A DNA stretch of 64,000 bases, from the IMG/VR virus record IMGVR_UViG_3300049847_000663, positions 1-64,000 of that record. One strand, written 5' to 3'. The notes beneath the pieces were generated by a model that was not told the origin of the DNA, searched no databases, and saw only the letters and a list, made by a program, of their open reading frames with translations. Each line of letters opens with the position of its first letter. Position 1 is the stretch's first letter. The DNA comes from a virus. This document shows, piece after piece, positions 47,984-56,134 of the stretch. Both the position numbers and the translations under genes were made by a program.

Positions 47984-50475
47984 TGACAACAATTGATTTC
48001 GGTAAATACAAAGGTAAATCAATCTCCGACGTAGAGGAATCCTATTTACGTTGGGGAGCCGAGAATCTTAATAACCAATGGAAAGAAGTCTTTAAAAGTG
48101 AACTCGTTCTTAGGTCAGCTAAAAAGATATTAAAAAATCACAGCAATACTTTGTCAAAACTATCCGATAGAACTTATGACCCTTTAATCTTTGGTAAAGA
48201 TTCCACCGAGTACATCACAAACATTTCGTTCAAAGATAATAAAATCTACAAGTATTTATTAACTGGAATTGTTATTGAAGAAGATTACAAGCCTTGGTAT
48301 TTAAATATAAATCGAGAAGGAACTAAGCTAAAAGGTCCTCAGTTTTATAATTATATTAATCATGTAGATTTTGATGAGTACGCAGAATTAAGTTCAAGAT
48401 GGGATAAAAGTAAATGGTTTCCTAGAAGTATCGAAGAAGGTTACATGATGCTTACGGGGACCACTTTATTTAAAAATATGAAGATCTCAGAAGTAAGTCT
48501 TCATTCATTCGACATTGAAACTACCGGGGTCGATCCTGAAGATAAAAACGCCAAGGTTCTTTTAATTTCAAATACAGTTAAAAAGAATGGTACTTTAACT
48601 AACAAGCTTTTTGATATAAAAGATTACGAAACCGAAGAAGCGATGATAAATGATTGGTGCGCTTTTGTTAGAGAGTCTAACTGTGACGTTTTAATCGGGC
48701 ATAACATTTTTAGCTTCGATTTACCTTATCTAGCTCGTTATGAATTAAACATAGGTCGAGATGGGAGCTCTCTTAAATTTAGCGAGAAGTCATCTAAAAA
48801 GCGTAAAGACGGAAGTCAATCTTACGAATACCACGAAGCTTATTGTCATGGACGAAGTATTGTTGATAGTATGTTTTTATCTATTACTTATGACATCGGT
48901 CGAGCGTTTCCAAGCTACGGATTAAAACCAATTGAAAAACATTTAAAACTAGTTGATGAAAATCGTATTGAATGGGATTTTGATAAATACCCAGCTAGAC
49001 TTATAATAGACAATGAAGAATTGTGGGCTAAGTTTCGGGAATATTGTAAACAAGATAGCGACTCTCCAATTAAGATGTTTGAAATTATGGCTCCAAGTTT
49101 TTTTTATATGAATCAATCGGTTCCTAAAACATTTCAACAAATGATTAATGAAGCGACGGGAAGTCAGCTCGATTCAATGATGATTCGATCCTATCTTCAA
49201 GACGGGAATAGTATTCCTAAGACGTCACCTAAAGTAGAGTTTGAAGGCGCGATCTCTATGGGGATTCCTGGTGTGTATACTGCTGGGCGTAAAATTGATA
49301 TAGTTTCTATGTATCCAAGTATAATGCTTGAGTACGATATTTATGATAAACAAAAAGATCCGAATAAACATTTAATTAAAATTTTAGAATATTTTAGGAA
49401 CGAGCGTATTTTTAATAAAAAAAGATTTAAAGAAACTTCAGATAAATATTTTGATGATTTGCAAGGTAGCCAAAAAATTGCGATAAATTCGTTGTATGGA
49501 TACCTTGGGGCTGGCTATTTGCTTTTTAATTATCCCGAAGGTGCCGCAGAGGTAACTAGACACGGAAGAGAAATTATTCAAAATGCTATTTTATGGGCAA
49601 CGGGATATTCAATTAAAAAAGATATTAAAAAAACGCGTAATAAAGGTAAAGAAAACGAAGAAAACGAAATGCATTGGATTCTAGATAAAAAAATCCAAGA
49701 AGGAAAAGGCTATTCATTAATAAATACAGACACTGATAGTATAACCTATACCAACAAAATTACCCCCACAAAAGAAGAGTTTAAAAGAGAAATTGACGAA
49801 ATTAACACAACACTTCCTTCAAATATAGTTTTTGAAGATGACAGCGTTTACGATAAATTGATTGTATCAAAAGCCAAAAACTACATAATGAAAAAGAATC
49901 CCAATTGGTGTAAACCCGATGATTTTGATCTAAACGGTAATGTTAAACTGACAATCAAAGGATCTTCTTTTAAGAGTTCAAACAAAGAACCCGCACTAAA
50001 AGAGTTTCAAATTACAGTAGTTAACGAAATGTTAGGAAACAACGATCTTAATGTTATCAAAACTATTTATAAAAAATATATAGAAGAAGCTAAAAACATC
50101 AAAGACATATCCCGATGGACTACAAAAAAGACTTATACTGAAAAAGTAGAAGAAAGTGAACGCGCTAACGAAACCAAAGTTATGGACGCAATTAAGGAAG
50201 GTTTAGATAAAGGGGTTTTAAAATCCATTCAACAAGGCGACAAGATCTATCTTTACCAAACTATTAACGGGACTAAACAAAAGAAAGCAAAAGGAGAATT
50301 TCTTTTTTATAAGAAAACTGGCCTTCCAATAATGGAACCCAATAGAATCCTTAGACTTTATGCTTTATTTAATAATGACGCTGATTCAGAACATTACGAA
50401 GATCGAGTAAAAGCCACCCTTGAGATCCTAAGCTCGGTTTTACCTGTTAAGGAAATTATTAATGAAGATATATGA
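47983..50475 (+). CDS. DNA polymerase B with N-terminal DUF3820-like module
   Basis: 830 aa. Residues 1-60 (FGKYKGKSISDVEESYLRWG) match the small DUF3820 type. The exonuclease has SFDIETTGVD (about 175), GHNIFSFDLPYL and YCKQDSDSP. The polymerase has motif A DIVSMYPSIML (about 437), motif B KIAINSLYGYLGAGYLLF and motif C NTDTDSITY (about 583). All catalytic acids are present. It replicates the phage genome with proofreading and overlaps the primase-helicase gene by one base. Confidence 0.95.
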   Translation: MTTIDFGKYKGKSISDVEESYLRWGAENLNNQWKEVFKSELVLRSAKKILKNHSNTLSKLSDRTYDPLIFGKDSTEYITNISFKDNKIYKYLLTGIVIEEDYKPWYLNINREGTKLKGPQFYNYINHVDFDEYAELSSRWDKSKWFPRSIEEGYMMLTGTTLFKNMKISEVSLHSFDIETTGVDPEDKNAKVLLISNTVKKNGTLTNKLFDIKDYETEEAMINDWCAFVRESNCDVLIGHNIFSFDLPYLARYELNIGRDGSSLKFSEKSSKKRKDGSQSYEYHEAYCHGRSIVDSMFLSITYDIGRAFPSYGLKPIEKHLKLVDENRIEWDFDKYPARLIIDNEELWAKFREYCKQDSDSPIKMFEIMAPSFFYMNQSVPKTFQQMINEATGSQLDSMMIRSYLQDGNSIPKTSPKVEFEGAISMGIPGVYTAGRKIDIVSMYPSIMLEYDIYDKQKDPNKHLIKILEYFRNERIFNKKRFKETSDKYFDDLQGSQKIAINSLYGYLGAGYLLFNYPEGAAEVTRHGREIIQNAILWATGYSIKKDIKKTRNKGKENEENEMHWILDKKIQEGKGYSLINTDTDSITYTNKITPTKEEFKREIDEINTTLPSNIVFEDDSVYDKLIVSKAKNYIMKKNPNWCKPDDFDLNGNVKLTIKGSSFKSSNKEPALKEFQITVVNEMLGNNDLNVIKTIYKKYIEEAKNIKDISRWTTKKTYTEKVEESERANETKVMDAIKEGLDKGVLKSIQQGDKIYLYQTINGTKQKKAKGEFLFYKKTGLPIMEPNRILRLYALFNNDADSEHYEDRVKATLEILSSVLPVKEIINEDI

Positions 50476-50716
50476 CCTTTACGCTTATAAACAAGCTAAA
50501 GCGAAACTTGAGCGTTATGAGCCTCATTATAACTATTTATGTAAAGTTAGTGACTATTTGTTTAAAAACTTGCAATTACCTGGAGTTTTTGATATAATTG
50601 AACAAGTGGAATCTCAAAAAGTCGCGTATTATATTGAAATTAGTGAATGTAAACGTATAATTAATGGTAAATCTTTAAAAAATCAAGTAATACTTTTAAA
50701 ACGGGATGAGAAATAA
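50462..50716 (+). CDS. Hypothetical protein in the replication operon
   Basis: 84 aa, helical (MKIYDLYAYKQAKAKLERYE...), overlapping the polymerase end by 14 nt and the exonuclease start by one base. Possibly a small polymerase accessory; no motif supports it. Confidence 0.55.
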   Translation: MKIYDLYAYKQAKAKLERYEPHYNYLCKVSDYLFKNLQLPGVFDIIEQVESQKVAYYIEISECKRIINGKSLKNQVILLKRDEK

Positions 50717-51489
50717 TGAAACACACTGGACCTAAGATTTTGCTCGTAGACATTGAGACTATGCCCATAATTGCACATGTTTGGAGCCTTTGGGATAATA
50801 ACGTCGCTTTGAATCAAATTCAACAAGACTGGAGCATTTTATCTTGGTCAGCGAAATGGCTTCATGACCCAAAATCAAAAATAATGTACGAAGATCAAAG
50901 AAACGCTAAAGACATCAACGACGATAAAAAACTACTGAAAAATATTCACAAGCTTATGGACGAAGCTGATGTGATTTTAGGACAAAATTCAAAACGTTTT
51001 GACACTAAAAAATTAAATGCTCGGTTTATTTTAAATGGATACCCGCCGCCTAGTAAGTATCAACAAATTGATACAATGGTTATGGCTAAAAAGCATTTTG
51101 CCTTTAGTAGCAATAAACTTGAATACCTTTCAAATAATCTCGGCGTAAAACATAAAAAACTTAAAACAAAAAAATTCCCAGGACATGCTCTTTGGTCTGA
51201 ATGTATGAAAGGTAATATCGAAGCTTTTAAAGAAATGGAAGCTTATAATAAAATGGACGTTTTAGCTTTAGAAGATGTTTATAAAAAACTTGCTCCTTGG
51301 GATAATATGGTTAATCTTAATGTTTACGGAGAAGAGTTAGTTTGTACTTGTGGGCATAAACAATTTCAAAAGCGCGGATTTCAATATACAAATGGCGGAA
51401 AATATCAAAACTATCGTTGTAGTCATTGCGGAAAATCCTACCGAGATGGTGTAAATTTATTAAAAAATACAAAAACTATATTGAGATAA
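50716..51489 (+). CDS. DEDD 3'-5' exonuclease with C-terminal zinc ribbon
   Basis: 257 aa. An RNase H-like exonuclease with ExoI LLVDIETMP (Asp12, Glu14), ExoII LGQNSKRFDTKKLNARF and ExoIII YNKMDVLALEDVY. A C-terminal zinc ribbon (CTCGHKQFQKRGF with CSHCGKSY) follows. Separate exonucleases of this type in phages may act in repair, RNA removal or host DNA breakdown. It is coupled to the replication operon. Confidence 0.85.
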   Translation: MKHTGPKILLVDIETMPIIAHVWSLWDNNVALNQIQQDWSILSWSAKWLHDPKSKIMYEDQRNAKDINDDKKLLKNIHKLMDEADVILGQNSKRFDTKKLNARFILNGYPPPSKYQQIDTMVMAKKHFAFSSNKLEYLSNNLGVKHKKLKTKKFPGHALWSECMKGNIEAFKEMEAYNKMDVLALEDVYKKLAPWDNMVNLNVYGEELVCTCGHKQFQKRGFQYTNGGKYQNYRCSHCGKSYRDGVNLLKNTKTILR

Positions 51490-51491
51490 TT

Positions 51492-51983
51492 ATGGGAATT
51501 AGGGACGAAGAATTAAAGCGAGTTGAAAAATACTGCCAAGCCTTAGGAATTAAAGTTACCTATAAGAAACAAGGTAAAACTGACCCTGAAGCTGAATGGG
51601 CTACTGATGGTAGTGAAATTACTGTATATTTACGTCCCAAACAATCAATCACTCAAATTATTTTAGATTTAATTCATGAGCTGGGACATCACCAAGCTTG
51701 GGTTTATAATGATCGAAAAACTGCCATTAGTCTCGATAACGCTTTAGGTCGAGAAAAACACAATAAAAAAGACAGACTTGCTATTTTAAAAGATGAAGAA
51801 AATGGTGCCGAATATCATTTGATGATTTATAAAGAACTGGGACTTAAAATCCCAGAATGGAAAGTGCGACTTGAACGGGACCTATCTTTAGAGATTTATC
51901 GTTATTATGCTAAAAACAACAATTGGCCGACGTTTAAGTGGAGAAAAGAAAAGAAGAAGGAACTCCAGGAGAAATTAAAATGA
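51492..51983 (+). CDS. Putative zinc metallopeptidase (HExxH)
   Basis: 163 aa from ATG 51492. LDLIHELGHHQAW (His62, Glu63, His66) is a clear HExxH site and a Glu later in DEENGAEYHLM may be the third ligand. No signal peptide is seen, so it would act in the cytoplasm. The layout resembles small ImmA/IrrE-like or SprT-like phage peptidases. Substrate unknown. It lies in the replication operon. Confidence 0.75.
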   Translation: MGIRDEELKRVEKYCQALGIKVTYKKQGKTDPEAEWATDGSEITVYLRPKQSITQIILDLIHELGHHQAWVYNDRKTAISLDNALGREKHNKKDRLAILKDEENGAEYHLMIYKELGLKIPEWKVRLERDLSLEIYRYYAKNNNWPTFKWRKEKKKELQEKLK

Positions 51984-52195
51984 AAACAAACGACATTACT
52001 TATACCGGAATTGACATTAATGAAATGGTAAAAAAACTTAATGAAGAAAGGTCAAAGATCCTAAATGAGTTCAGTAAAGCTTATTTAGCCGAAACAGGGA
52101 TTATGCCTTCAGAAGTTGAACTTGTAACAATTCAGGAAACTAAAGATAAAACCATTGAAACTATTTGCTTTTTTCGTAAAAAACAGAATCCCTAA
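51980..52195 (+). CDS. Hypothetical small protein
   Basis: 71 aa from ATG 51980, with CCAGGAGAAAT upstream (MKTNDITYTGIDINEMVKKL...). Helical, last gene of the replication operon, ends five bases before the tRNA-like gene. Confidence 0.5.
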   Translation: MKTNDITYTGIDINEMVKKLNEERSKILNEFSKAYLAETGIMPSEVELVTIQETKDKTIETICFFRKKQNP

Positions 52196-52199
52196 AATT

Positions 52200-52273
52200 A
52201 GCCTAGGCAGGTTTGCACATTGGGCTCCTTCAAGGCCTTAATGACCTAAGTTCGATTCTTAGCTAGGCTTCCA
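52200..52273 (+). tRNA. tRNA-like gene, anticodon UUC if read as tRNA-Glu
   Basis: 74 nt. Perfect 7-bp acceptor AGCCTAG / CTAGGCT, perfect T-arm CTAAG-TTCGATT-CTTAG and encoded CCA. The anticodon arm GGGCT-CCTTCAA-GGCCT would give UUC (Glu), but position 33 is C rather than U and the D-arm (GCA-GGTT-TGC) is very small. It may be a degenerate tRNA or a tRNA mimic. T-rich sequence follows. Confidence 0.6.
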
Positions 52274-52281
52274 TTTTTTTC

Positions 52282-52310
52282 TTGATTCTTAATAAAATAA
52301 TTGTTATTCT
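52282..52310 (+). promoter_or_regulatory. Promoter of the structured RNA
   Basis: TTGATT at 52282-52287 and TATTCT at 52305-52310, 17 nt apart. Position +1 would fall at 52317, exactly the first base of the RNA closing helix. Confidence 0.65.
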
Positions 52311-52316
52311 AATTTT

Positions 52317-52530
52317 GTAACGTGCGGCGTGGAAAGCAGTGATACAGAGTTTAAGAAACTTACTACCCCGACCAGGGCAGCCTTGTTGCCTGACTCGAGC
52401 GGGTTCTTGTAATCAGAGGTACACCGGAGACACGCCCCTGCAAGCTGGGCCAGAGCTGTCCCCTTAAATGGGAAAAGCGTCAGTAGTTATCCTGGGAGCA
52501 AGAGTCGCGTCTTGCCACGTTACGCTTTTT
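52317..52530 (+). ncRNA. Structured non-coding RNA, about 214 nt
   Basis: GC-rich island in AT-rich DNA, with no ORF. Ends pair perfectly: GTAACGTG (52317-52324) with CACGTTAC (52516-52523), then GC and TTTTT, so the closing helix also forms the terminator. A nested helix GGCGTG (52326-52331) / CACGCC (52431-52436) closes a subdomain with AGTTT-AAG-AAACT and a CCCG/CGGG hairpin. It has its own promoter at the expected place. I do not recognise it as 6S, tmRNA, RNase P or a group I intron. Confidence 0.75.
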
Positions 52531-52544
52531 ATTAAAGGAGATTC

Positions 52545-52982
52545 ATGAGCAAAGTTTATCGCCATTCTGATGGAACATATAACGATTACCCAGAACAGAC
52601 TATCGTAAACAGAATTCCAACAACAGTTAATATTTATAGTACATTTGAAGAAATCCCAGTTTCCAAAGGTTTAAAATTTGACGAAAACAAAGTACCTCTT
52701 GATTTAATTCCTTATGATGCTTTAGTTGAAATTGGTAAAGTTTTACAAGCCGGAGAAAAAAAGTACGGGACTGCTAACTGGTCAAATGGAATCGAAATGC
52801 GAAGGCTTCTTGCTGCGGCAATGCGACATTTAGGACAATTTAATAATGGCGAGGACATTGACGAGGAAACTCAAACACTTCACATAGCAAATTCTGCTAC
52901 TAATTTATTATTTGCAATTTGGATGTATAAGAATCGCCCGGACCTAGATAATCGTTGGGCTAAGAAAAAGGATTCAAAATGA
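52545..52982 (+). CDS. dATP/dGTP diphosphohydrolase-like (MazG fold)
   Basis: 145 aa. SKGLKFDENKVPLDLIPYDA, AGEKKYGTANWSNGIEMRRL, AAAMRHLGQFNNGEDIDEE and HIANSATNLLFAIWMY match the phage family annotated as dATP/dGTP diphosphohydrolase (DUF5664). Related enzymes (MazZ) serve 2-aminoadenine genomes, but no PurZ homologue lies in this window. It hydrolyses dNTPs to dNMPs and helps set the nucleotide pool. AAAGGAG precedes the start. Confidence 0.85.
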   Translation: MSKVYRHSDGTYNDYPEQTIVNRIPTTVNIYSTFEEIPVSKGLKFDENKVPLDLIPYDALVEIGKVLQAGEKKYGTANWSNGIEMRRLLAAAMRHLGQFNNGEDIDEETQTLHIANSATNLLFAIWMYKNRPDLDNRWAKKKDSK

Positions 52983-53251
52983 AAAACTATTTATTAGGAT
53001 TTTTTACTTTTTTTTGTTTAAATGTAACAACCCATTATTTATGGGTTAAACACTTAGATTTAAATAACGACTGTTTAGCTAGTTTTTATTACAACTTAAA
53101 CGCTAAACTAGACGGAACTGGTGTAGTTCATGTTATTACTGGAAGATGCAAAACCAAAAAACAGATTGAATATTTTGATTGTAGTAAAGTTCAAATATTT
53201 TTAAGTAATTTAATTTATGGAGTCGAAAATGAGCAAAAAGAGATCAATTAA
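52979..53251 (+). CDS. Exported or membrane-anchored protein
   Basis: 90 aa. N-terminal hydrophobic segment (YLLGFFTFFCLNVTTHYLW) then a small domain with four cysteines. Overlaps neighbours. Function unknown. Confidence 0.55.
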   Translation: MKNYLLGFFTFFCLNVTTHYLWVKHLDLNNDCLASFYYNLNAKLDGTGVVHVITGRCKTKKQIEYFDCSKVQIFLSNLIYGVENEQKEIN

Positions 53252-53591
53252 AGATGTGAGTAAAGAAGTGGCTATGCTTCACAGAAATCTAGTTCCTAAC
53301 AAGAAGCTCGGGAAGATCAAACTCTTTATCCTAAATTTACTTGGAATCAAGCTTAAGCCTGTATTGTTTGTTGTGGGCGACCTTCTTAAGCGTACTTCAA
53401 GCGAAGACCCTACAGAACTTTATGAAGTTAAAGATAATTTGCTAGATAAGAATTTTGATCGAGTTCTTTACGTTTACGACATGAAACAAAAGCAGTTTGT
53501 GGTTATTTACGAACGAAACTTTGAAAGCTTTAAGGTTTGTAATGGCGTAATCCCAGGAACCTTAATAAATCCCGCCGATAAATTCGACTAG
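53229..53591 (+). CDS. Hypothetical protein
   Basis: 120 aa from ATG 53229 (MSKKRSIKDVSKEVAMLHRN...), basic N-terminus and beta-rich C-terminal half. GGAG lies 8 nt upstream. No family recognised. Confidence 0.55.
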   Translation: MSKKRSIKDVSKEVAMLHRNLVPNKKLGKIKLFILNLLGIKLKPVLFVVGDLLKRTSSEDPTELYEVKDNLLDKNFDRVLYVYDMKQKQFVVIYERNFESFKVCNGVIPGTLINPADKFD

Positions 53592-53612
53592 TCTCAAAAT
53601 GGTACTTAGCTA

Positions 53613-53641
53613 TTGACATTTAACCTTTTTATTGATAATCT
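53613..53641 (+). promoter_or_regulatory. Sigma70-like promoter
   Basis: Consensus TTGACA at 53613-53618 and TAATCT at 53636-53641, 17 nt apart, just before the AAGGAGG site of the 46-aa gene. Confidence 0.75.
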
Positions 53642-53660
53642 TTCTGTATAAGGAGGAAAA

Positions 53661-53801
53661 ATGTACAAGCTAATTATGCAAAGCGATTACGCGACATTTG
53701 AGCAATTATTCATATCTGAAATTGAATTAATGAAAAAATTTAACGATCTTAAGGGTTTATTTAAAACTTATAAGATTGAAATCATAAAGGAGAGCCTATA
53801 A
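53661..53801 (+). CDS. Hypothetical small protein
   Basis: 46 aa (MYKLIMQSDYATFEQLFISE...), preceded by AAGGAGG and a strong promoter. The stop overlaps the next start by one base. Helical; unknown. Confidence 0.6.
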   Translation: MYKLIMQSDYATFEQLFISEIELMKKFNDLKGLFKTYKIEIIKESL

Positions 53802-54181
53802 TGCTTTTTATTACACTTTTAATCAGTAACCTACTATTTGCCCAAGAACCAACAATTGACGCTTTAAAAGCCGAAAACGAGCGTTTAAAGAAGGAAAATT
53901 ATGAGCTTTCGGTTCAAGTTGGACTTCTTGAGTCAAATCTTATGCAAACTCAAATGAAACTTGAAGAAGGTCCGCCAGTTTTGCTTCAAAAAATTGAAGT
54001 GCCTGTAAAAGTTCATGTTTATCGTGTTAATCGTTTATCAGTTCTGACTGGAAGCCAATCTAATCGAAATGGTCTTTTAGGCGGAGTTCAATACCAAAGA
54101 ATGCTTAATAGCCGAGTTAGCTTTGGTGGACAAGTTCAAACTAACGACACCGTTTTATTGAATTTAGGCCTGGAGTTTTAA
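53801..54181 (+). CDS. Exported protein with coiled coil and outer-membrane-type end
   Basis: 126 aa. Signal peptide (MLFITLLISNLLFAQE), then a coiled coil (IDALKAENERLKKENYELSV), a Pro/Val linker, then amphipathic beta strands ending LGLEF with a C-terminal Phe, as in outer-membrane proteins. It might span from periplasm to outer membrane, for instance as a spanin-like or receptor-shielding protein. That role is inferred. Confidence 0.6.
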   Translation: MLFITLLISNLLFAQEPTIDALKAENERLKKENYELSVQVGLLESNLMQTQMKLEEGPPVLLQKIEVPVKVHVYRVNRLSVLTGSQSNRNGLLGGVQYQRMLNSRVSFGGQVQTNDTVLLNLGLEF

Positions 54182-54182
54182 A

Positions 54183-54389
54183 TTGTACCTAAGTGATGAT
54201 AAAAATTTAAATTATGTATTAAAAAATACAGATTTAACTTTAAATGAATTAGAGTTAATTGTTGGAAGATTTAAAAAAGATCATCACTCTTGGGCAAACA
54301 AATTTAAAGGTTTATATTTAGAAGACTGGGATGGTAATAAGAAAATTGTTCATCATTTTACGCGAAAAGTTTTATGGAGGAATAAATGA
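54183..54389 (+). CDS. Hypothetical protein
   Basis: 68 aa with a TTG start (MYLSDDKNLNYVLKNTDLTL...), His-rich C-terminal part. It overlaps the next gene by 4 nt. No motif. Confidence 0.5.
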   Translation: MYLSDDKNLNYVLKNTDLTLNELELIVGRFKKDHHSWANKFKGLYLEDWDGNKKIVHHFTRKVLWRNK

Positions 54390-54637
54390 CGGTTTATTAC
54401 ACTAAATTGAAAGTAGCGGGAACTAATTTTCATTATTATGGTTGTTATTATAAAAGAAATTCAAGCAATTTTATTGACGTTTTTAGTTGCATTGATAATC
54501 CACAAAAACCCCATAAACACGAGGAGTATCTAAAAGAAAAATTATCAGAAATGATAACTTTCTTAAGTCCTTATAAATTAACAGTCGAGCCTACTGAAAC
54601 GTATCGTGAAATAGTTTCAAGAGAGATTTATAAATGA
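54386..54637 (+). CDS. Hypothetical protein
   Basis: 83 aa (MTVYYTKLKVAGTNFHYYGC...), Tyr-rich; ATGGAGG upstream. Overlaps the next gene by 4 nt. Unknown. Confidence 0.5.
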   Translation: MTVYYTKLKVAGTNFHYYGCYYKRNSSNFIDVFSCIDNPQKPHKHEEYLKEKLSEMITFLSPYKLTVEPTETYREIVSREIYK

Positions 54638-55014
54638 AAAAAATATTCCAGCCGAGTGATTTTATGTTTACAGGACTAGAACCAAAAGAAGCCGCTGATA
54701 TCGCTAACGCCAAAATGGAAAAGCTCATGAGCGAGTGGCCAACTTGGTATGCCGATAAGAGTATGCGAGAGGTGTCACCAACAATTCAAGATGAAAAAAA
54801 TCATGTAGCGATAAGCTCTAACTTTAGAAATTCCTATTACCAATTTAAAATGGCATTCATCGAGCCGATCAAGCGGGAGCCTTGTAAGCATGAGCCAGTT
54901 CTTTTTTCAGTTAATGCGGTTTATAGGCCTAATGGCCCGGTTCCTGAAGATGAAAACTATAAATGCAAACACTGCGGCGTCTCCTTAGAGGTAACATGGA
55001 CGGAAAAAACGTGA
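54634..55014 (+). CDS. Hypothetical phage protein with CxxC end
   Basis: 126 aa. The opening FQPSDFMFTGLEPKEAADIA and the NAKMEKLMSEWPTW segment are found in small phage proteins of unknown role. The C-terminus has CKHE...YKCKHCGVSL, a likely zinc site. Confidence 0.6.
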   Translation: MKKIFQPSDFMFTGLEPKEAADIANAKMEKLMSEWPTWYADKSMREVSPTIQDEKNHVAISSNFRNSYYQFKMAFIEPIKREPCKHEPVLFSVNAVYRPNGPVPEDENYKCKHCGVSLEVTWTEKT

Positions 55015-55139
55015 TTTACCCAGAATTCAAACAGAAACCTGCATATATGTTTTTGCTCGCTCGCATTTTCGGCAAGCGTATTGGTAAAGGTGCTTATGAG
55101 TGGCGAAATCAAATTTGGATTGTACAGGATGTTCTATGA
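54996..55139 (+). CDS. Small conserved phage protein
   Basis: 47 aa (MDGKNVIYPEFKQKPAYMFL...), with RIFGKR...YEWRNQIWIVQ, a pattern known from tiny phage proteins. AGAGG lies upstream. It overlaps the previous gene by 19 nt and the next by 4 nt. Confidence 0.55.
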   Translation: MDGKNVIYPEFKQKPAYMFLLARIFGKRIGKGAYEWRNQIWIVQDVL

Positions 55140-55642
55140 AAATCATCCCAAACCCAATTTTATACAAAGTATTAAATCGAGGAAGACTTGAAGGATTTAT
55201 TGTAGCTTCCTTTTTTTGTATACTATTCTTTTTACTTTCAGGATGCTCAAGTTATAAAAAAGTATATTCAGTGGATGAAAAACTTCAACCTTATGTAACC
55301 CAATTTGAGAAAATAAGCAATAAAAAAATAGATAATTTAATTGTAAAATTTAGCTATTTATCTAATAAAATCGTAGCTCAATGCACTCAAGGATTTAACC
55401 CTTTAATTGAAGTAAATTCACGTTTTATAAACAAAATAGGAAATTCGGCTGAAATGGAATCTATTATGTTTCATGAGCTTGGTCATTGCATTTTATTAAG
55501 AACTCACACAAAAGATACCAATTCTATAATGTACCCATACATGATTCCTGTGGATTTCTATTTAGTTAATTATAAACTTTACATTTCAGAGCTTTTTGGT
55601 GTAGAATATGATAAAGAATTTGACTGGAGTGTTTATGACTAA
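55136..55642 (+). CDS. Lipoprotein zinc metallopeptidase
   Basis: 168 aa from ATG 55136. A membrane segment with lipobox FFLLSGC (Cys37) predicts a lipoprotein. The zinc site MFHELGHCILLRTH has His113, Glu114, His117 and His124; this spacing is one residue longer than the classical metzincin motif. A Met-turn-like NSIMYP follows, as in metzincins. It should act at the envelope. Coupled to neighbours by overlaps. Substrate unknown. Confidence 0.75.
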   Translation: MKIIPNPILYKVLNRGRLEGFIVASFFCILFFLLSGCSSYKKVYSVDEKLQPYVTQFEKISNKKIDNLIVKFSYLSNKIVAQCTQGFNPLIEVNSRFINKIGNSAEMESIMFHELGHCILLRTHTKDTNSIMYPYMIPVDFYLVNYKLYISELFGVEYDKEFDWSVYD

Positions 55643-55943
55643 ACTAATGTGTTTTCTTTTTCTTTTACCGTTACAAGCCAATGCCTTTTTCTATAAACAA
55701 GAAGATAAAAATCTTCATTTGGCGACAAGCATGGCGCTAACTTATACTATTTCAAGTGGACTTATGCTAACAAATCCTAAAATGAGCTCAAGAAAAGCCG
55801 CTCTTATTGCTGCAACTTCGGTACTTTTAATTGGATTAGCTAAAGAGTCTTTTTATGATGATAAATTTGATTGGAAAGATATGGAAGCTAATACTGTAGG
55901 AGTCGCTTTAGGTGCAGTTCCATTTTTAATCTGGGAGTTTTAG
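55635..55943 (+). CDS. Exported YfiM-like (DUF2279) protein
   Basis: 102 aa from ATG 55635. Signal peptide (LMCFLFLLPLQANAF), then DKNLHLATSMALTYTISSGL, LLIGLAKESFYD and DMEANTVGVALGA, resembling the YfiM/DUF2279 layout. Two or three hydrophobic helices suggest association with the envelope. Function of the family is unclear. Confidence 0.65.
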   Translation: MTKLMCFLFLLPLQANAFFYKQEDKNLHLATSMALTYTISSGLMLTNPKMSSRKAALIAATSVLLIGLAKESFYDDKFDWKDMEANTVGVALGAVPFLIWEF

Positions 55944-56134
55944 TGGTAAACATTTTAGAAGGTATTGTAAACGGCGTTTTTAAACTAGTAAAAGTAATTG
56001 CTTCTGTAGTTTTATTATGGTATATTTGTTATGGTTTAAGTCACGTTTTAGATTTAAACACTAGAGAAATATTTATTCGAATTACATCAATTTCAACTGT
56101 TTTGTTTATTTTATATAGTTTAGGAAGAAAATAG
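55943..56134 (+). CDS. Small membrane protein
   Basis: 63 aa with a GTG start. Two membrane helices (VIASVVLLWYICYGLSHVL and ITSISTVLFILYSLG). One-base overlaps with both neighbours. Unknown. Confidence 0.55.
   Translation: MVNILEGIVNGVFKLVKVIASVVLLWYICYGLSHVLDLNTREIFIRITSISTVLFILYSLGRK

Noticed and set aside
52545-52982. Proof of a 2-aminoadenine (Z) genome
   Set aside because: The MazZ-like enzyme alone is not enough; no PurZ or DatZ is present in the window and ThyX/dUTPase fit a normal pool.
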